Under the pieces are notes generated by a model. It was given only the letters and a program-made list of their open reading frames with translations, did no database searches and was not told the origin of the DNA. A DNA stretch of 64,000 nt. Source: Verrucomicrobiota bacterium. Its GTDB lineage: Bacteria; Chlamydiota; Chlamydiia; Chlamydiales; Rhabdochlamydiaceae. Position 1 is the stretch's first letter. Every line of letters begins with the position of its first letter. A program made the position numbers and the translations under genes. The stretch is from NCBI GenBank assembly GCA_018240065.1, contig JAFEGH010000003.1, positions 92,261 to 156,260 of the forward strand, in the 5' to 3' direction. This document shows positions 16,892-25,861 of the stretch, piece by piece.

Positions 16892-18949
16892 TTATGGAAG
16901 AGCTATTGTGAATGCCGTAGGCATCGTGGACCCAATTGGGTTCGGAGTGAATGTCGCCCCCTGTAAGACAGCATTTTGCACACTGGTATACTGAACTTGG
17001 GGCTGGAGGAACTGGTATTTTGGAAAAACGGTATAGATGTTGCCGTTGTATTGGATTTGTAAAGGATTGCTGCTTGTTGATGAGATGTTCATCAGCGTAA
17101 TACCCGATGAGGCAGAAGTAAACATGCCGGAAGTCCCTTGTCTATACCCAAAAGTACCGGTGAATGTGAAGGTGAGATTATACAAGCCCGGGTCGTCAAA
17201 TACGCCTGTTGGAACCGCGGTGACGGGAGCTAACGTAATAATCGAATAGACGTTAGCAGATGTTGGCGTGGTGGCCGGAGGCGTGATGGCGCTGCTGAAG
17301 CCCAGGGTGTCATCGAAGTCATACGCATAACACAATCCCAGTGTAGGGAAGGGTGTTGTAAATGGGGGACTTGCAGGGAGGATCGCGTTTTGATGCAGAA
17401 GCTGGGCGTACAAATCGAATCCTGGCTGACTCATCGCCGCTGTGAAATTATTTGTGTAGTAATTGGGCGGGAGCTGGGTCGAAGTGCTATTGGGCAAGTG
17501 AGTGAGCAGATTAGCTTCGCTAAGCGGGGTAGCGGCAGAATCATAGAGACCTGGCACGCCTAATAGCCCGACTACAAAAGCGCTGCTAAAAAAGTCGGCT
17601 AAAACGCCGATGTCAACTGCTGGCGTCGCTCCGGTATTGGTCATCGGAGGCGTTCCAGAGAACATGTTTCCTATTGTCAGGGCTCCTTGGGTTAATGTGA
17701 CTGTATAAGTCGGATGAGTCTGCCCTGTAAAAGTAAACACTGCCGAAGGGCCAGAGCCAGTCACAGTTCCTTTATAGACTTCTCCGGAACCGCCGCCAGC
17801 GTCTGTCTTGATGTAAAGCGACGTCACACCTGAATAAAAGTTATATATCGTATCGATATAATTGACGCCATTGCCGTTATTCGTCAGGTAGGTAGAAGGA
17901 AACACAGGTACCTGGTATTGCCCCAGCGGTTGAGGTATTGCTCCTCCATGCTTGGGAGCCATGACTCGCAGGTACGTTGTTGGCGAGGATGGGGAGTACG
18001 GGTTTGTATAGAATGGGAGAGCTAGATTCTTCCATGTACCGGATGCAGATGAAGCTGTCATTCCATTGACGACAGTGTTAATGAGAGTGTCTCTGGCGAT
18101 GGAAAAGCCGGCCGGATTTGTAGAGGGATTTCCCACTCCTGCGATATAGGGGGTAACAACGCTCGGATTCATTGGATCGAAAGAGTAGAAGCCCAATTTA
18201 ATCGAAAGCGCCAGGCTGTCGACCTGGGTCGTGTCGATGGTCGCCGTCCAATTAATATCGCCCGACATAGGAGGAACTGCAGGTTGGAACGTAATTTCGG
18301 CGAAGTCGTAAATCACATTATAATTGGGGTCATAGAATATATTGCCAATCGAAGGGCTGACAGAACCTGCGCTGGTTTGAATATAGAGAGGATTTCCAAT
18401 TGAAAAATAGAGTCTGTCGCTGCTCGAGTAGGGGATATAGACCAAATAGTCATGAGCGCCCGTGGTCGATTTTGGAAGCGATGTAAGCGGATAGGAAAAC
18501 TGATTGGATGCGGAAAAAGTGGTCGTTGTAATGGGGACGGTTGTCATGGCGCCTGGAAATGCTCCTGATAGCGTGAAGAACTGAGTATTGCTGTTCGGGA
18601 GGCCTAAGAAATAGACTTGATTGTCCGGTTGCCCGGTTTGATTCGAGATGACGAGGGGAAAATACATATCCACTGGCGCAGGCGGAACAGGCCCGGGAGG
18701 AGGTGGTGGCGGTGGTCCTGGAGGTGGAGGTGGGGGCGGCGGACCGGGAGGCGGCGGGGGAGTGGGAGAGGGTGGGGTTGGTGCGACTGAAATACAGGGA
18801 GAGGTCAACCCAGCGGAAGAGAGGTCTTGTTTTTCTTCGCATCCAAATTCATCGTAAAATCCCTCCAATCGGTCGCGAGAAAAAGTACCTGGGTCGGCAT
18901 TGAGGAAGGTGGAAGAGAGGCAGGCAAGCTGCATGATCAAGCGTTTCAT
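16892..18949 (-). CDS. secreted GH64-like (beta-1,3-glucanase family) protein with polyproline linker
   Basis: A 685-residue protein from ATG 18949 (MKRLIMQLACLSS; an ATG at 18964 lacks a ribosome-binding site and would spoil the signal peptide). Signal-like residues 1-18 are followed by a ~40-residue spacer and a Pro/Gly tract (about 57-92). The domain from about 95 matches the GH64/thaumatin-like beta-1,3-glucanase plan: FPLVISNQTG, DRLYFSIGNPLYI, DPNYNVIYDFAEITF, TTQVDSLALSI, and near the C-terminus LCYAYDFDDTLGF. Glu218 and Asp244 sit where the two catalytic acids of GH64 laminaripentaose-producing enzymes lie, but with about 10 extra residues between them. GH64 enzymes cut beta-1,3-glucan. 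Activity is therefore possible but unproven. Divergent from the outer-membrane gene at 19071. Confidence 0.7.
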   Translation of the reverse strand: MKRLIMQLACLSSTFLNADPGTFSRDRLEGFYDEFGCEEKQDLSSAGLTSPCISVAPTPPSPTPPPPPGPPPPPPPPGPPPPPPPGPVPPAPVDMYFPLVISNQTGQPDNQVYFLGLPNSNTQFFTLSGAFPGAMTTVPITTTTFSASNQFSYPLTSLPKSTTGAHDYLVYIPYSSSDRLYFSIGNPLYIQTSAGSVSPSIGNIFYDPNYNVIYDFAEITFQPAVPPMSGDINWTATIDTTQVDSLALSIKLGFYSFDPMNPSVVTPYIAGVGNPSTNPAGFSIARDTLINTVVNGMTASSASGTWKNLALPFYTNPYSPSSPTTYLRVMAPKHGGAIPQPLGQYQVPVFPSTYLTNNGNGVNYIDTIYNFYSGVTSLYIKTDAGGGSGEVYKGTVTGSGPSAVFTFTGQTHPTYTVTLTQGALTIGNMFSGTPPMTNTGATPAVDIGVLADFFSSAFVVGLLGVPGLYDSAATPLSEANLLTHLPNSTSTQLPPNYYTNNFTAAMSQPGFDLYAQLLHQNAILPASPPFTTPFPTLGLCYAYDFDDTLGFSSAITPPATTPTSANVYSIITLAPVTAVPTGVFDDPGLYNLTFTFTGTFGYRQGTSGMFTSASSGITLMNISSTSSNPLQIQYNGNIYTVFPKYQFLQPQVQYTSVQNAVLQGATFTPNPIGSTMPTAFTIALP

Positions 18950-19070
18950 AGGAGATCCCCACATTTTGAGAAGACTTCAGGGTAAATTCTGGACTAAATT
19001 TCAAATTTTTTATAAATCTAACTTAGGACAACAAAAAGGTTCTAGTTAAATTTTTAACGTTGAGCATGAA

Positions 19071-20054
19071 ATGAGAAAGTCTCTCGCCGTCGGTTGTTTA
19101 CTTTCCCTCGTTTGCCTGCATCCAGTATTTGGATCTGCAGCGGAGCGATCCATTGAAAAGACTCGCTATTCAGCGACTGCTTTGGGGAAATCGAAGCATA
19201 CTTTATCTCGAGAAATCCAGTACCAGGACGAAGCGTCCGATGACGAGGCTTTGTTTCAGGCAGACGACGAAATTGCCTTGAATGAGGATCGGTTGATGGT
19301 TCAAAACCAGCCCTCAGCCGGCGCTGCCCAAAAGCCTGCTATGGCTCAGACTTCTCCCATGCTAAACTCCCGCTTCCAGTTCGGCGGCAACTATACCTGG
19401 GTGAGCATCCATCCGCATGAGCACACTTCCTTCGAGGGCAGCCTGGGAGGCGCTCAAGCAATTTATGAGTACCGCCCACTTAACCGTTTTTATGGCGCTG
19501 CCAAACTGGCATGGCGGCAGGGGGAGACCCATGGTCCTGCTGGAGAGCGCTCATTATTGTACATCGACGCTCAGGAGAGACTTGGCTACACCTTTTCATT
19601 TTACAATGATGACCTGCTCCTGACGCTGTTCTCAGGACTTGGATACAGACATCTAGGGCAGAAGCTGGATCCCAAGCATGGGGATTCCATTAAATTCAGG
19701 TACAATGAAATTTATATTCCGGTCGGGGCGATCGCCGATTACGCTGTGAACAACTGGTTTGCCATTGGGCTTGGGTTCACATGGATGCCGCAGGTTTATC
19801 CGACAGTGAATATCGAGCCGTTAGAAGGCGCCCGCTGGATCATTGAGAACGAGCTGGCGAACTTTTATGTGGAAATGCCTTTTACTTTCACTCTGACAGA
19901 CGATAAGCGCTGGTCGATCATCGTCAATCCGTTCTATGAGTATTGGAAGGATGGTCATACGACTGCCAAAACAAAACGCGGCGTGAAGCTCGGCCTTCCA
20001 GGAAACACGTATAATTTCGGTGGAGTCGACGTCAACTTCGCCTATTCTTTCTAA
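19071..20054 (+). CDS. outer-membrane beta-barrel protein, hypothetical
   Basis: A 327-residue exported protein. Signal peptide about 1-24 (MRKSLAVGCLLSLVCLHPVF, cleavage near GSAA). Residues 25-95 are polar and probably a periplasmic or surface segment. From about 98 (RFQFGGNYTWVSI) there are alternating amphipathic strands such as AIYEYRPLNRFYGAAKLAWR, LGYTFSF, LLTLFSGLGYRHL, FAIGLGFTW and WSIIVNPFYEYW, ending in DVNFAYSF with a terminal Phe, the usual BAM recognition signature. I count roughly 8-10 strands, so a small barrel. No family recognised. A rho-independent terminator follows directly. It diverges from the GH64-like gene, sharing a 120-base promoter region. Confidence 0.75.
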   Translation: MRKSLAVGCLLSLVCLHPVFGSAAERSIEKTRYSATALGKSKHTLSREIQYQDEASDDEALFQADDEIALNEDRLMVQNQPSAGAAQKPAMAQTSPMLNSRFQFGGNYTWVSIHPHEHTSFEGSLGGAQAIYEYRPLNRFYGAAKLAWRQGETHGPAGERSLLYIDAQERLGYTFSFYNDDLLLTLFSGLGYRHLGQKLDPKHGDSIKFRYNEIYIPVGAIADYAVNNWFAIGLGFTWMPQVYPTVNIEPLEGARWIIENELANFYVEMPFTFTLTDDKRWSIIVNPFYEYWKDGHTTAKTKRGVKLGLPGNTYNFGGVDVNFAYSF

Positions 20055-20055
20055 A

Positions 20056-20084
20056 GGGAAGTTTCTCGACTTCCCCTATTTTTT
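20056..20084 (+). terminator. rho-independent terminator of the beta-barrel gene
   Basis: GGGAAGT (20056-20062) pairs with ACTTCCC (20069-20075) around a 6-base loop, followed by CTATTTTTT. The T-tract overlaps the last codons of the convergent AhpD-like gene. Confidence 0.8.
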
Positions 20085-20627
20085 CGAGATCCGGCAAAAG
20101 CCATAAGCTGAGACGTCGAGCGCTGCATTGAACAGGCTCGACATGTTTTGGAAGGCGATCAACGCCGTCAATTCGACGATGGCGTCGTCATTAAAATGCA
20201 GTTTGAGTTCTTCGAAGATTTTATCATTCAATTTTTGCGAGGGCCTAGTGACTGCTGCAGCATATTGAAGGGCCGCTTTCTCTTTTTCGTCGAACAGCGG
20301 GCTGTCCTCAAAATTTTGCAGAGCTTCAATTTTACTTTCATTGCCGCCGCTTTGCAAGACGGCGTAGGCATTCATGTCGACGCAGAAGGCGCAGTGGTTC
20401 ATTTGCGAGACTTTCACAGAGACCAGCGCCCTTAATTGAGGATCGAGAGGAGAGCTTTTGCGGCTGAGCGCCATGAATGTCCTTAAGAAATTGCGCATGA
20501 CGCGGGGAGACCTTCCCCAAAGCAGCATCGGTTCGAGGGGAGAGCCATACTTCTTTTTCTGGAAGAAATAGAACAATCTTAAATACCAGGGGTACTCAAA
20601 GATTTTTTTCGGTGGAATTCTTGACAT
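20076..20627 (-). CDS. carboxymuconolactone decarboxylase/AhpD-like protein
   Basis: A 183-residue all-helical protein of the CMD/AhpD family. The hallmark is the CxxC in NHCAFCVDMNAYAV with the following helix, preceded by the LRALVSVKVSQMNHC segment. Family proteins with CxxC act as peroxidase/disulfide reductases; those without act in ring-cleavage pathways. The Cys pair suggests a redox role, but no peroxiredoxin or lipoamide gene is adjacent. ATG 20627, single gene, convergent with the beta-barrel gene whose terminator overlaps its end. Cytoplasmic. Confidence 0.82.
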   Translation of the reverse strand: MSRIPPKKIFEYPWYLRLFYFFQKKKYGSPLEPMLLWGRSPRVMRNFLRTFMALSRKSSPLDPQLRALVSVKVSQMNHCAFCVDMNAYAVLQSGGNESKIEALQNFEDSPLFDEKEKAALQYAAAVTRPSQKLNDKIFEELKLHFNDDAIVELTALIAFQNMSSLFNAALDVSAYGFCRISKK

Positions 20628-20949
20628 GGCGCACCTTTTTTAGAGATCAGTTTTATTCCTAAACAACTTCGAAATCTGGTTTTGGGCAACGCGAAAGCCT
20701 GTGGGATTCATACTTTAACTCGATATTGCAAATCAACGGCTCATTTATTAAAGTGAGATTGTTGCTTAACTCCATTGGCGCGTTAAAATTGTCCTTATTT
20801 GAAATTTGGGCTTTTCAGTTTCACTTCATCCCTCTTAGGGTAGGCTGCGAAACCGTGAATTCCCTACTCTCTGTGTTCATCAATTTTTCCGATCCAACCG
20901 GATATTGCAACAGTCTTAAAGTGTCCAGCGCCGATTAAAGGGAGGTAAG
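20628..20949. other. intergenic region upstream of the mur/fts cluster
   Basis: 322 bases between divergent genes. It should hold the promoters of the AhpD-like gene (left) and of the mur/fts cluster (right). GGGAGG at 20940-20945 is the murF ribosome-binding site. An open frame of 70 codons (20726-20938) has no ribosome-binding site and no protein-like composition, so I do not call it. Confidence 0.5.
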
Positions 20950-22287
20950 ATGGCTGAGTTTGATTTTATACAAATTGCGAATTGGTTGGGTTCTGACCTC
21001 AAGGTTTCCGGAAAGGTGCGAGGCTTCAAACAGGACAGCAAAGGCGTTCTTCCAGGGGATCTGTTTTTTGCCCTTAAAGGAGAAAAGGTCGACGGCCATG
21101 CCTATTTAGAGGAAGTTGCTGCGAAAGGGGCTGTCGGGGCCGTGGTTTCCAGGGGATATAAAGGAGAGGAATATGGGCTGTCCCTCCTTAGAGTCGAGGA
21201 TGTGCTCGCTTCGCTGCATCAGCTCGCCAAAACTGTTCACGGACTTCGCTCGGTTCGCATCGTCGGGGTGACCGGCTCTGTTGGAAAAACAACGACCAAA
21301 GAATTTATCGCGACTCTTTTAGAAGGCAAGTTCCGTGTCGGCAAGACTCCCGGCAATGCCAACTCGCAGGTCGGTGTCCCTTTGAGTATCTTGAATTCTG
21401 AAGGCAATGAAGAAGTGTTTGTTATGGAGATGGGGATGAGCCAGCCGCATGAGATTGAAAAGCTGATCGATATTGCCCCACCTGAAGTAGCGATTGTCAC
21501 AAAAATTGCGCTGGCCCATGCCGCCTTCTTTCCCGATGGCTTGGAGGGGATCGCTGCTGCCAAAAATGAAATCCTGTCCCATCCTTCGACCCGATTAGGC
21601 ATCCTCAATCACCAGGTCGCGCAATTTTCTTCGGCCCAGACTGGAAACTGTCTTAAAATGACCTATGGCCTGGAGGAAGAGACCGGCGATTGCGATTTTA
21701 TGCTGTGCAGAGAGGGAGCTAACTATTATGCCAAAGAGAGGGAAGGGCGGACGTCTGCGTTCGAGCTCCCTTTTGCCGCAAGCCACCTTCGGGAAAATTT
21801 CATCGGCGCGGCAGCTGTCGCCAGAGCGATGGGGATGCAGTGGTCTGAAATCATCCCCCAGGCTAGCAAGCTCACCGTGTTCATGCGCCGTTTCGAAAGA
21901 ATCGAGCGCGAAGGGATCGTTTTCATCAATGATTCCTATAACGCCAATGCGACGTCGATGAAAGCGGCACTGACCAACCTTCCTGAGCCGCGCGCGGGGG
22001 GCAAAAGGATTGCCGTGCTGGGCGCGATGAAAGAACTCGGGCTTTACACGGAACAGAGCCACCGCGATGTCGCCGCAATCGCCCTGGAGAATGTCGATCT
22101 TCTTCTTTGCCTGGGAGAAGAGTGCCAGACAATGGTGGATATTTTCGAAAAGGGAGAGAAGCCGGTCGAGCACTTCCTGGAGTTCGAGGCGATTAAACGT
22201 CGCGTATTTGAAGTTGCCCAAGAAGGGGATGTCGTTCTATTGAAGGGGTCCAATTCAAAAAAATTATGGCTTGTTTTAGAGGACTAG
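20950..22287 (+). CDS. murF: UDP-MurNAc-tripeptide:D-Ala-D-Ala ligase MurF
   Basis: ATP-dependent ligase adding D-Ala-D-Ala to UDP-MurNAc-tripeptide, the last cytoplasmic step of the peptidoglycan precursor. 445 residues, typical. The Mur-ligase P-loop GVTGSVGKTTTKEF is at about 106-119; FVMEMGMSQPHEIEKL and the family motif NDSYNANATSMKAAL are present; ALGAMKELG-type sequence follows in the C-terminal domain. GGGAGG precedes the ATG. First gene of a same-strand cluster running to ftsQ. Chlamydiae make peptidoglycan only at the division septum, so the gene is expected to be expressed in dividing reticulate bodies. Confidence 0.95.
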   Translation: MAEFDFIQIANWLGSDLKVSGKVRGFKQDSKGVLPGDLFFALKGEKVDGHAYLEEVAAKGAVGAVVSRGYKGEEYGLSLLRVEDVLASLHQLAKTVHGLRSVRIVGVTGSVGKTTTKEFIATLLEGKFRVGKTPGNANSQVGVPLSILNSEGNEEVFVMEMGMSQPHEIEKLIDIAPPEVAIVTKIALAHAAFFPDGLEGIAAAKNEILSHPSTRLGILNHQVAQFSSAQTGNCLKMTYGLEEETGDCDFMLCREGANYYAKEREGRTSAFELPFAASHLRENFIGAAAVARAMGMQWSEIIPQASKLTVFMRRFERIEREGIVFINDSYNANATSMKAALTNLPEPRAGGKRIAVLGAMKELGLYTEQSHRDVAAIALENVDLLLCLGEECQTMVDIFEKGEKPVEHFLEFEAIKRRVFEVAQEGDVVLLKGSNSKKLWLVLED

Positions 22288-22291
22288 ACCT

Positions 22292-23191
22292 TTGAAAATT
22301 ATCGACGCCCATCTACACTTTTACGATTTCAAGGTAAACAGACACCTCTTTTTAGAAGAGACTGATCCCAATTTTGAGGGGCTGATAGGGGACTATTCAA
22401 CGCTGCCCCGCAGTTATCTTCCCAAGGATTATCTTGAAGGCTGCAAAGGCTATCAGGTCGAGGGGGTTGTCTGGCATGAGTTCGTCTCAACCGATCCTTA
22501 TAGAGAAGTCAAGTGGGCGCAGGAACTGTCGAAAAATTCGGGACTGCCGCAAGCGATGGTCGCCTCCGTTGAATTCCTTTCGCCGGACTTGGAAGGAAAA
22601 CTTGAGTTTTATAGTTCTGTTCCCGGCGTTGCTTCCGTGCGGGAACACCTGCTCTGGCAAAGCGACAACCCATCCAAGAGGCTAGCCGCCGCCCCTGATT
22701 TATTGAAGAACGAAGCGTGGGTCAAGAAGCTCGAAATACTGGGAAAGTATCGATTCAAATGCGCGCTTGTGGTCTTTGCGAGCCAGCTCCCCGATCTTTA
22801 TAAGGTCTTTCGCCGCTTCCCTGAAATCCAGTTCACCCTTCCCGTCATGGGATGGCCTGAGGATCTTTCGATTGAGGGCTTTGAAAGATGGAAGAAGGGG
22901 ATCGGCCAGCTGGCCGAGTGTTCGAACTTCCATGTCGGGATCTCGGCGATCGAGTGTATTTTCGGAATGAGTTGGACTCTCGAGCAGGTCCGTCCCTGGA
23001 TAGAAACGGCGATTGAAACGTTTGGCCCTGACCGCTGCATGTTCGGAAGCCATATGCCGATTTCAAGACTCTCCCGCAGTTTTCAGGATGTGTACGATGC
23101 CTACCGACGGATCACAACAACTTTTTCCCAGACTGAAAAAGAACAGCTCTTCTATCGGAATGCTGCCGACTGGTTTTCTCTTTCGATCTGA
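22292..23191 (+). CDS. amidohydrolase-2 (TIM-barrel metal-dependent hydrolase) family protein
   Basis: A 299-residue protein of the amidohydrolase-2/LigI-like family. The N-terminal metal motif DAHLHFYDF is present, followed by VVWHEFVSTDP, ASVREHLLW, LPVMGWPE and a C-terminal MFGSHMPISR, where the family usually has a catalytic Asp and which here reads Ser-His-Met-Pro. The start is TTG 22292 with GAGG at 22279-22282; no ATG gives a protein with the metal motif. It lies 4 bases after murF and 100 bases before mraY, so it is cotranscribed with the cell-wall genes. Substrate is unknown. I do not recall it in the Chlamydia mur cluster. Confidence 0.78.
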   Translation: MKIIDAHLHFYDFKVNRHLFLEETDPNFEGLIGDYSTLPRSYLPKDYLEGCKGYQVEGVVWHEFVSTDPYREVKWAQELSKNSGLPQAMVASVEFLSPDLEGKLEFYSSVPGVASVREHLLWQSDNPSKRLAAAPDLLKNEAWVKKLEILGKYRFKCALVVFASQLPDLYKVFRRFPEIQFTLPVMGWPEDLSIEGFERWKKGIGQLAECSNFHVGISAIECIFGMSWTLEQVRPWIETAIETFGPDRCMFGSHMPISRLSRSFQDVYDAYRRITTTFSQTEKEQLFYRNAADWFSLSI

Positions 23192-23290
23192 AATTGAAAG
23201 ACTTGCATAAAGTTGTGCTTTTTGCTTTTGCAATTTTTCATTTCTCAGTAAGATTGCGTCAACTCTTCAACTCAACTCCACCAGACAACC

Positions 23291-24520
23291 GTGATTTTGC
23301 TGATTTATCAGTTTTTAACCAGTTCGCTGGGAATGAAAATCCCTTCTGCATTCATCTACTCGTCTACTCGCATGATGCTTGCGACGCTCACTTCGCTGCT
23401 CGTGACGATTTTTATTGGCCCCCGTTTTATCAAAAAGCTATATGAGCTCAAGACAGGCCAGTCGATACGGGTGGAAGAGTGTCCGCTGCTTGTGGAACTT
23501 CATCAGAAAAAAAAAGAGACTCCCACGATGGGGGGGATCCTCATTTTGTTTTCGATGCTCGTCTCTCTCTTTTTGTGGATGGACTGGAAAAGCAGTTTCA
23601 CGTTGATCCTGCTCATCACAACGATCTGGCTGGGACTTCTTGGCGGATATGATGATTATCTAAAGCTGAGATTTAAAAATTCCAAGGGATTGAGCGCAAA
23701 AAAGAAATTTCTCCTGCAAAATTTGCTGGGACTTCTTGTAGCTGTGTATCTTTTCTGTCCGCCGGTGACCAAAGCCCTGAATGTCGGAAGCTGGTTTAAG
23801 CCCCCCGTTGCAAAAGAACAAATTTCTGTCGTTAAAAAGGACGATGGCAAGACCGAGTTTACAGGAACTTCGCTGACAACGCAGGCTTACATGAGCCGCT
23901 ATTTCATTCCATTTTTGAAGGATCCTGTGGCTATATTAAAGGGCGCAGGCATTATTTTCGGCATCCTTTTTTCGATGTTTGTGATCACAGGGTCGTCCAA
24001 TGGCGTCAATTTGACCGATGGACTCGACGGACTGGCCTCAGGCTGCCTTGTGATGGTGGCCGGAGTGCTCGGCCTTTTCGCCTTCCTGTCGAACAATCTT
24101 GAAATGTCCCGCTATCTCAACATCATCTACATCGATGAGAGCGGCGAGATTGCTGTCTATCTTTTTGCACTGATCGGAGCATGTCTTGGCTTTTTGTGGT
24201 ACAATGGTTATCCCGCTCAAGTCTTCATGGGGGACACCGGCTCTCTTGCTTTAGGGGGGATCGTTGGGGTGAGCGCGGTGCTTCTTCGACGCGAGGTGCT
24301 CTTTGCCGTCGTCGGCGGAATTTTCGTCGCCGAGACTCTCTCCGTTATTTTGCAGGTCGGCAGTTACAAGCTGAGAAACAAGAAACGGATCTTTCTCTGT
24401 TCCCCCTTGCACCACCACTTCGAATATAAGGGCTGGCCGGAGACAAAGGTCGTTCTCCGATTTTGGATCATCAGTTTAATCCTCGCGATCTTCGGGATCG
24501 CCTCTCTGAAGTTTCAATAG
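23291..24520 (+). CDS. mraY: phospho-MurNAc-pentapeptide transferase MraY
   Basis: Integral membrane enzyme that transfers phospho-MurNAc-pentapeptide to undecaprenyl phosphate, making lipid I. The start is GTG 23291, which gives the expected N-terminus before SAFIYSSTRMMLATLTSLLVTIF. Family motifs: KKKETPTMGGILIL, GGYDDYLKL (Asp-Asp), SSNGVNLTDGLDGLA, NGYPAQVFMGDTGSLALGG and SPLHHHFEYKGWPETKVVLRFW. It has about ten helices. At 409 residues it is ~50 longer than E. coli MraY, mostly from a loop at about 165-215 rich in Lys and Thr. It lies between the amidohydrolase and murD. Confidence 0.95.
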   Translation: MILLIYQFLTSSLGMKIPSAFIYSSTRMMLATLTSLLVTIFIGPRFIKKLYELKTGQSIRVEECPLLVELHQKKKETPTMGGILILFSMLVSLFLWMDWKSSFTLILLITTIWLGLLGGYDDYLKLRFKNSKGLSAKKKFLLQNLLGLLVAVYLFCPPVTKALNVGSWFKPPVAKEQISVVKKDDGKTEFTGTSLTTQAYMSRYFIPFLKDPVAILKGAGIIFGILFSMFVITGSSNGVNLTDGLDGLASGCLVMVAGVLGLFAFLSNNLEMSRYLNIIYIDESGEIAVYLFALIGACLGFLWYNGYPAQVFMGDTGSLALGGIVGVSAVLLRREVLFAVVGGIFVAETLSVILQVGSYKLRNKKRIFLCSPLHHHFEYKGWPETKVVLRFWIISLILAIFGIASLKFQ

Positions 24521-24523
24521 CCT

Positions 24524-25861
24524 ATGAAAAAAGTATCCATTGTATTAGGTCTGGGGATCAGCGGCACTGCGGCAGCGGAATTTCTTCTGAAGCAAAAAGC
24601 ACTGGTTCTTGGGATCGACGGCAATCGAAGCCTATTAGAATCTAGCGATGAAATCCGGCGCCTGCAGTCTCTTGGACTCTTCGTTCAGCATGACAGCGAT
24701 CCAATCGATTGGACCCAGGTTGATAAGCTGGTTGTGTCGCCTGGTATTTCTCCCAAACATCCGATTTATTCCGGCGCGAAAGAATCGGGCGTTCCGATTA
24801 CGGGTGAAGCGGAACTTGCCTTGCCTTATTTTCAAAAGCCTCTTTTAGCTGTCACCGGCACCAACGGCAAAACGACCGTCACTCTCCTCGTCGAACATAT
24901 TTTGAACTCGGCGGGAGTGAAAGCCAAAGCGCTCGGCAATGTCGGCACGCCGCTGTGCCATTATCTGATGTCGCAAGGGGAAGAGGAAGTTTTTGTTGTG
25001 GAGCTGAGTTCTTACCAACTGGAAACGATGCGCACTCCCGTTTTCGATGCCGCCGTCCTATTGAACATCACGCCTGATCATCTCGACCGGTATGAAGGGA
25101 TGGAGGAGTACGCGCGGGCCAAGTGCCATTTGCAGCATTTGATGAAAGGGGCCAAGGCATTCTTTGTGCAGTCGCAAACAGCAGCCGAGTTCAGACATTT
25201 GCTCACGCTCGAAAATTATCAGACTTTTGGGATGGAAAAAGGGTCCGATTTGTGGAGCGATCAATCTCAGATTGTCTACCGCGAAAAGATTGAATGCTTA
25301 TTGCCCATGGATTATAGAGAGAAGGGAAGGCATGACTGCGAAAATGCGCTCGCAGCCTGGGCTCTTTGCCGGGTGTTTGGCATCTCGAAAGAAAAATTTT
25401 GCCAGGCGCTTGCAACGTTTCGTAAGCCGCCGCACAGGATTGAGTTTGTGCGCGAGGTAGGCGGGGTCTCTTACTTTGATGATAGCAAAGGGACTAACAT
25501 CGATGCGGTCGTGCAAGCGGTGAGAGCGATGAAAGGAAATGTGATCCTGATCGTGGGAGGTGTGGACAAGGGTGCGTCCTACCTTCCGTGGAAAGAACAT
25601 TTTACCGGTAAAGTCAAGAAGATCATCGCTATCGGTGAAGCAGCGCCGAAGATTTATAGTGAATTGCACCCGTATTTTAACATTAAACTCGCTGACTCGC
25701 TTGCTTTAGCGGTGCAGACTGCTGCAAATGATGCAGAAAGAGGAGATTCCGTCCTCCTGTCGCCGGGATGCTCGAGCTTTGATATGTTCCGCGACTATGC
25801 TCACCGAGGTGAAGAGTTTCAGCGAACAGTACAGACTTTAGATTCAAGGAGAGGATCATGA
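24524..25861 (+). CDS. murD: UDP-MurNAc-L-Ala:D-Glu ligase MurD
   Basis: Cytoplasmic ATP-dependent ligase adding D-glutamate to UDP-MurNAc-L-alanine. 445 residues, typical. N-terminal Rossmann-like GLGISGTAAAEFLL, VSPGISPKHP, P-loop AVTGTNGKTTVTLLVEHIL, VVELSSYQLE, NITPDHLDRYEGMEEYA, PHRIEFVREVGGVSYFDDSKGTN and ILIVGGVDKGA, all family signatures. It starts 4 bases after mraY and its stop overlaps the ATG of the LysM gene (ATGA). Confidence 0.95.
   Translation: MKKVSIVLGLGISGTAAAEFLLKQKALVLGIDGNRSLLESSDEIRRLQSLGLFVQHDSDPIDWTQVDKLVVSPGISPKHPIYSGAKESGVPITGEAELALPYFQKPLLAVTGTNGKTTVTLLVEHILNSAGVKAKALGNVGTPLCHYLMSQGEEEVFVVELSSYQLETMRTPVFDAAVLLNITPDHLDRYEGMEEYARAKCHLQHLMKGAKAFFVQSQTAAEFRHLLTLENYQTFGMEKGSDLWSDQSQIVYREKIECLLPMDYREKGRHDCENALAAWALCRVFGISKEKFCQALATFRKPPHRIEFVREVGGVSYFDDSKGTNIDAVVQAVRAMKGNVILIVGGVDKGASYLPWKEHFTGKVKKIIAIGEAAPKIYSELHPYFNIKLADSLALAVQTAANDAERGDSVLLSPGCSSFDMFRDYAHRGEEFQRTVQTLDSRRGS

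Noticed and set aside
20726..20938. 70-codon open frame upstream of murF
   Set aside because: No ribosome-binding site, no protein-like pattern, and it occupies the likely promoter region.
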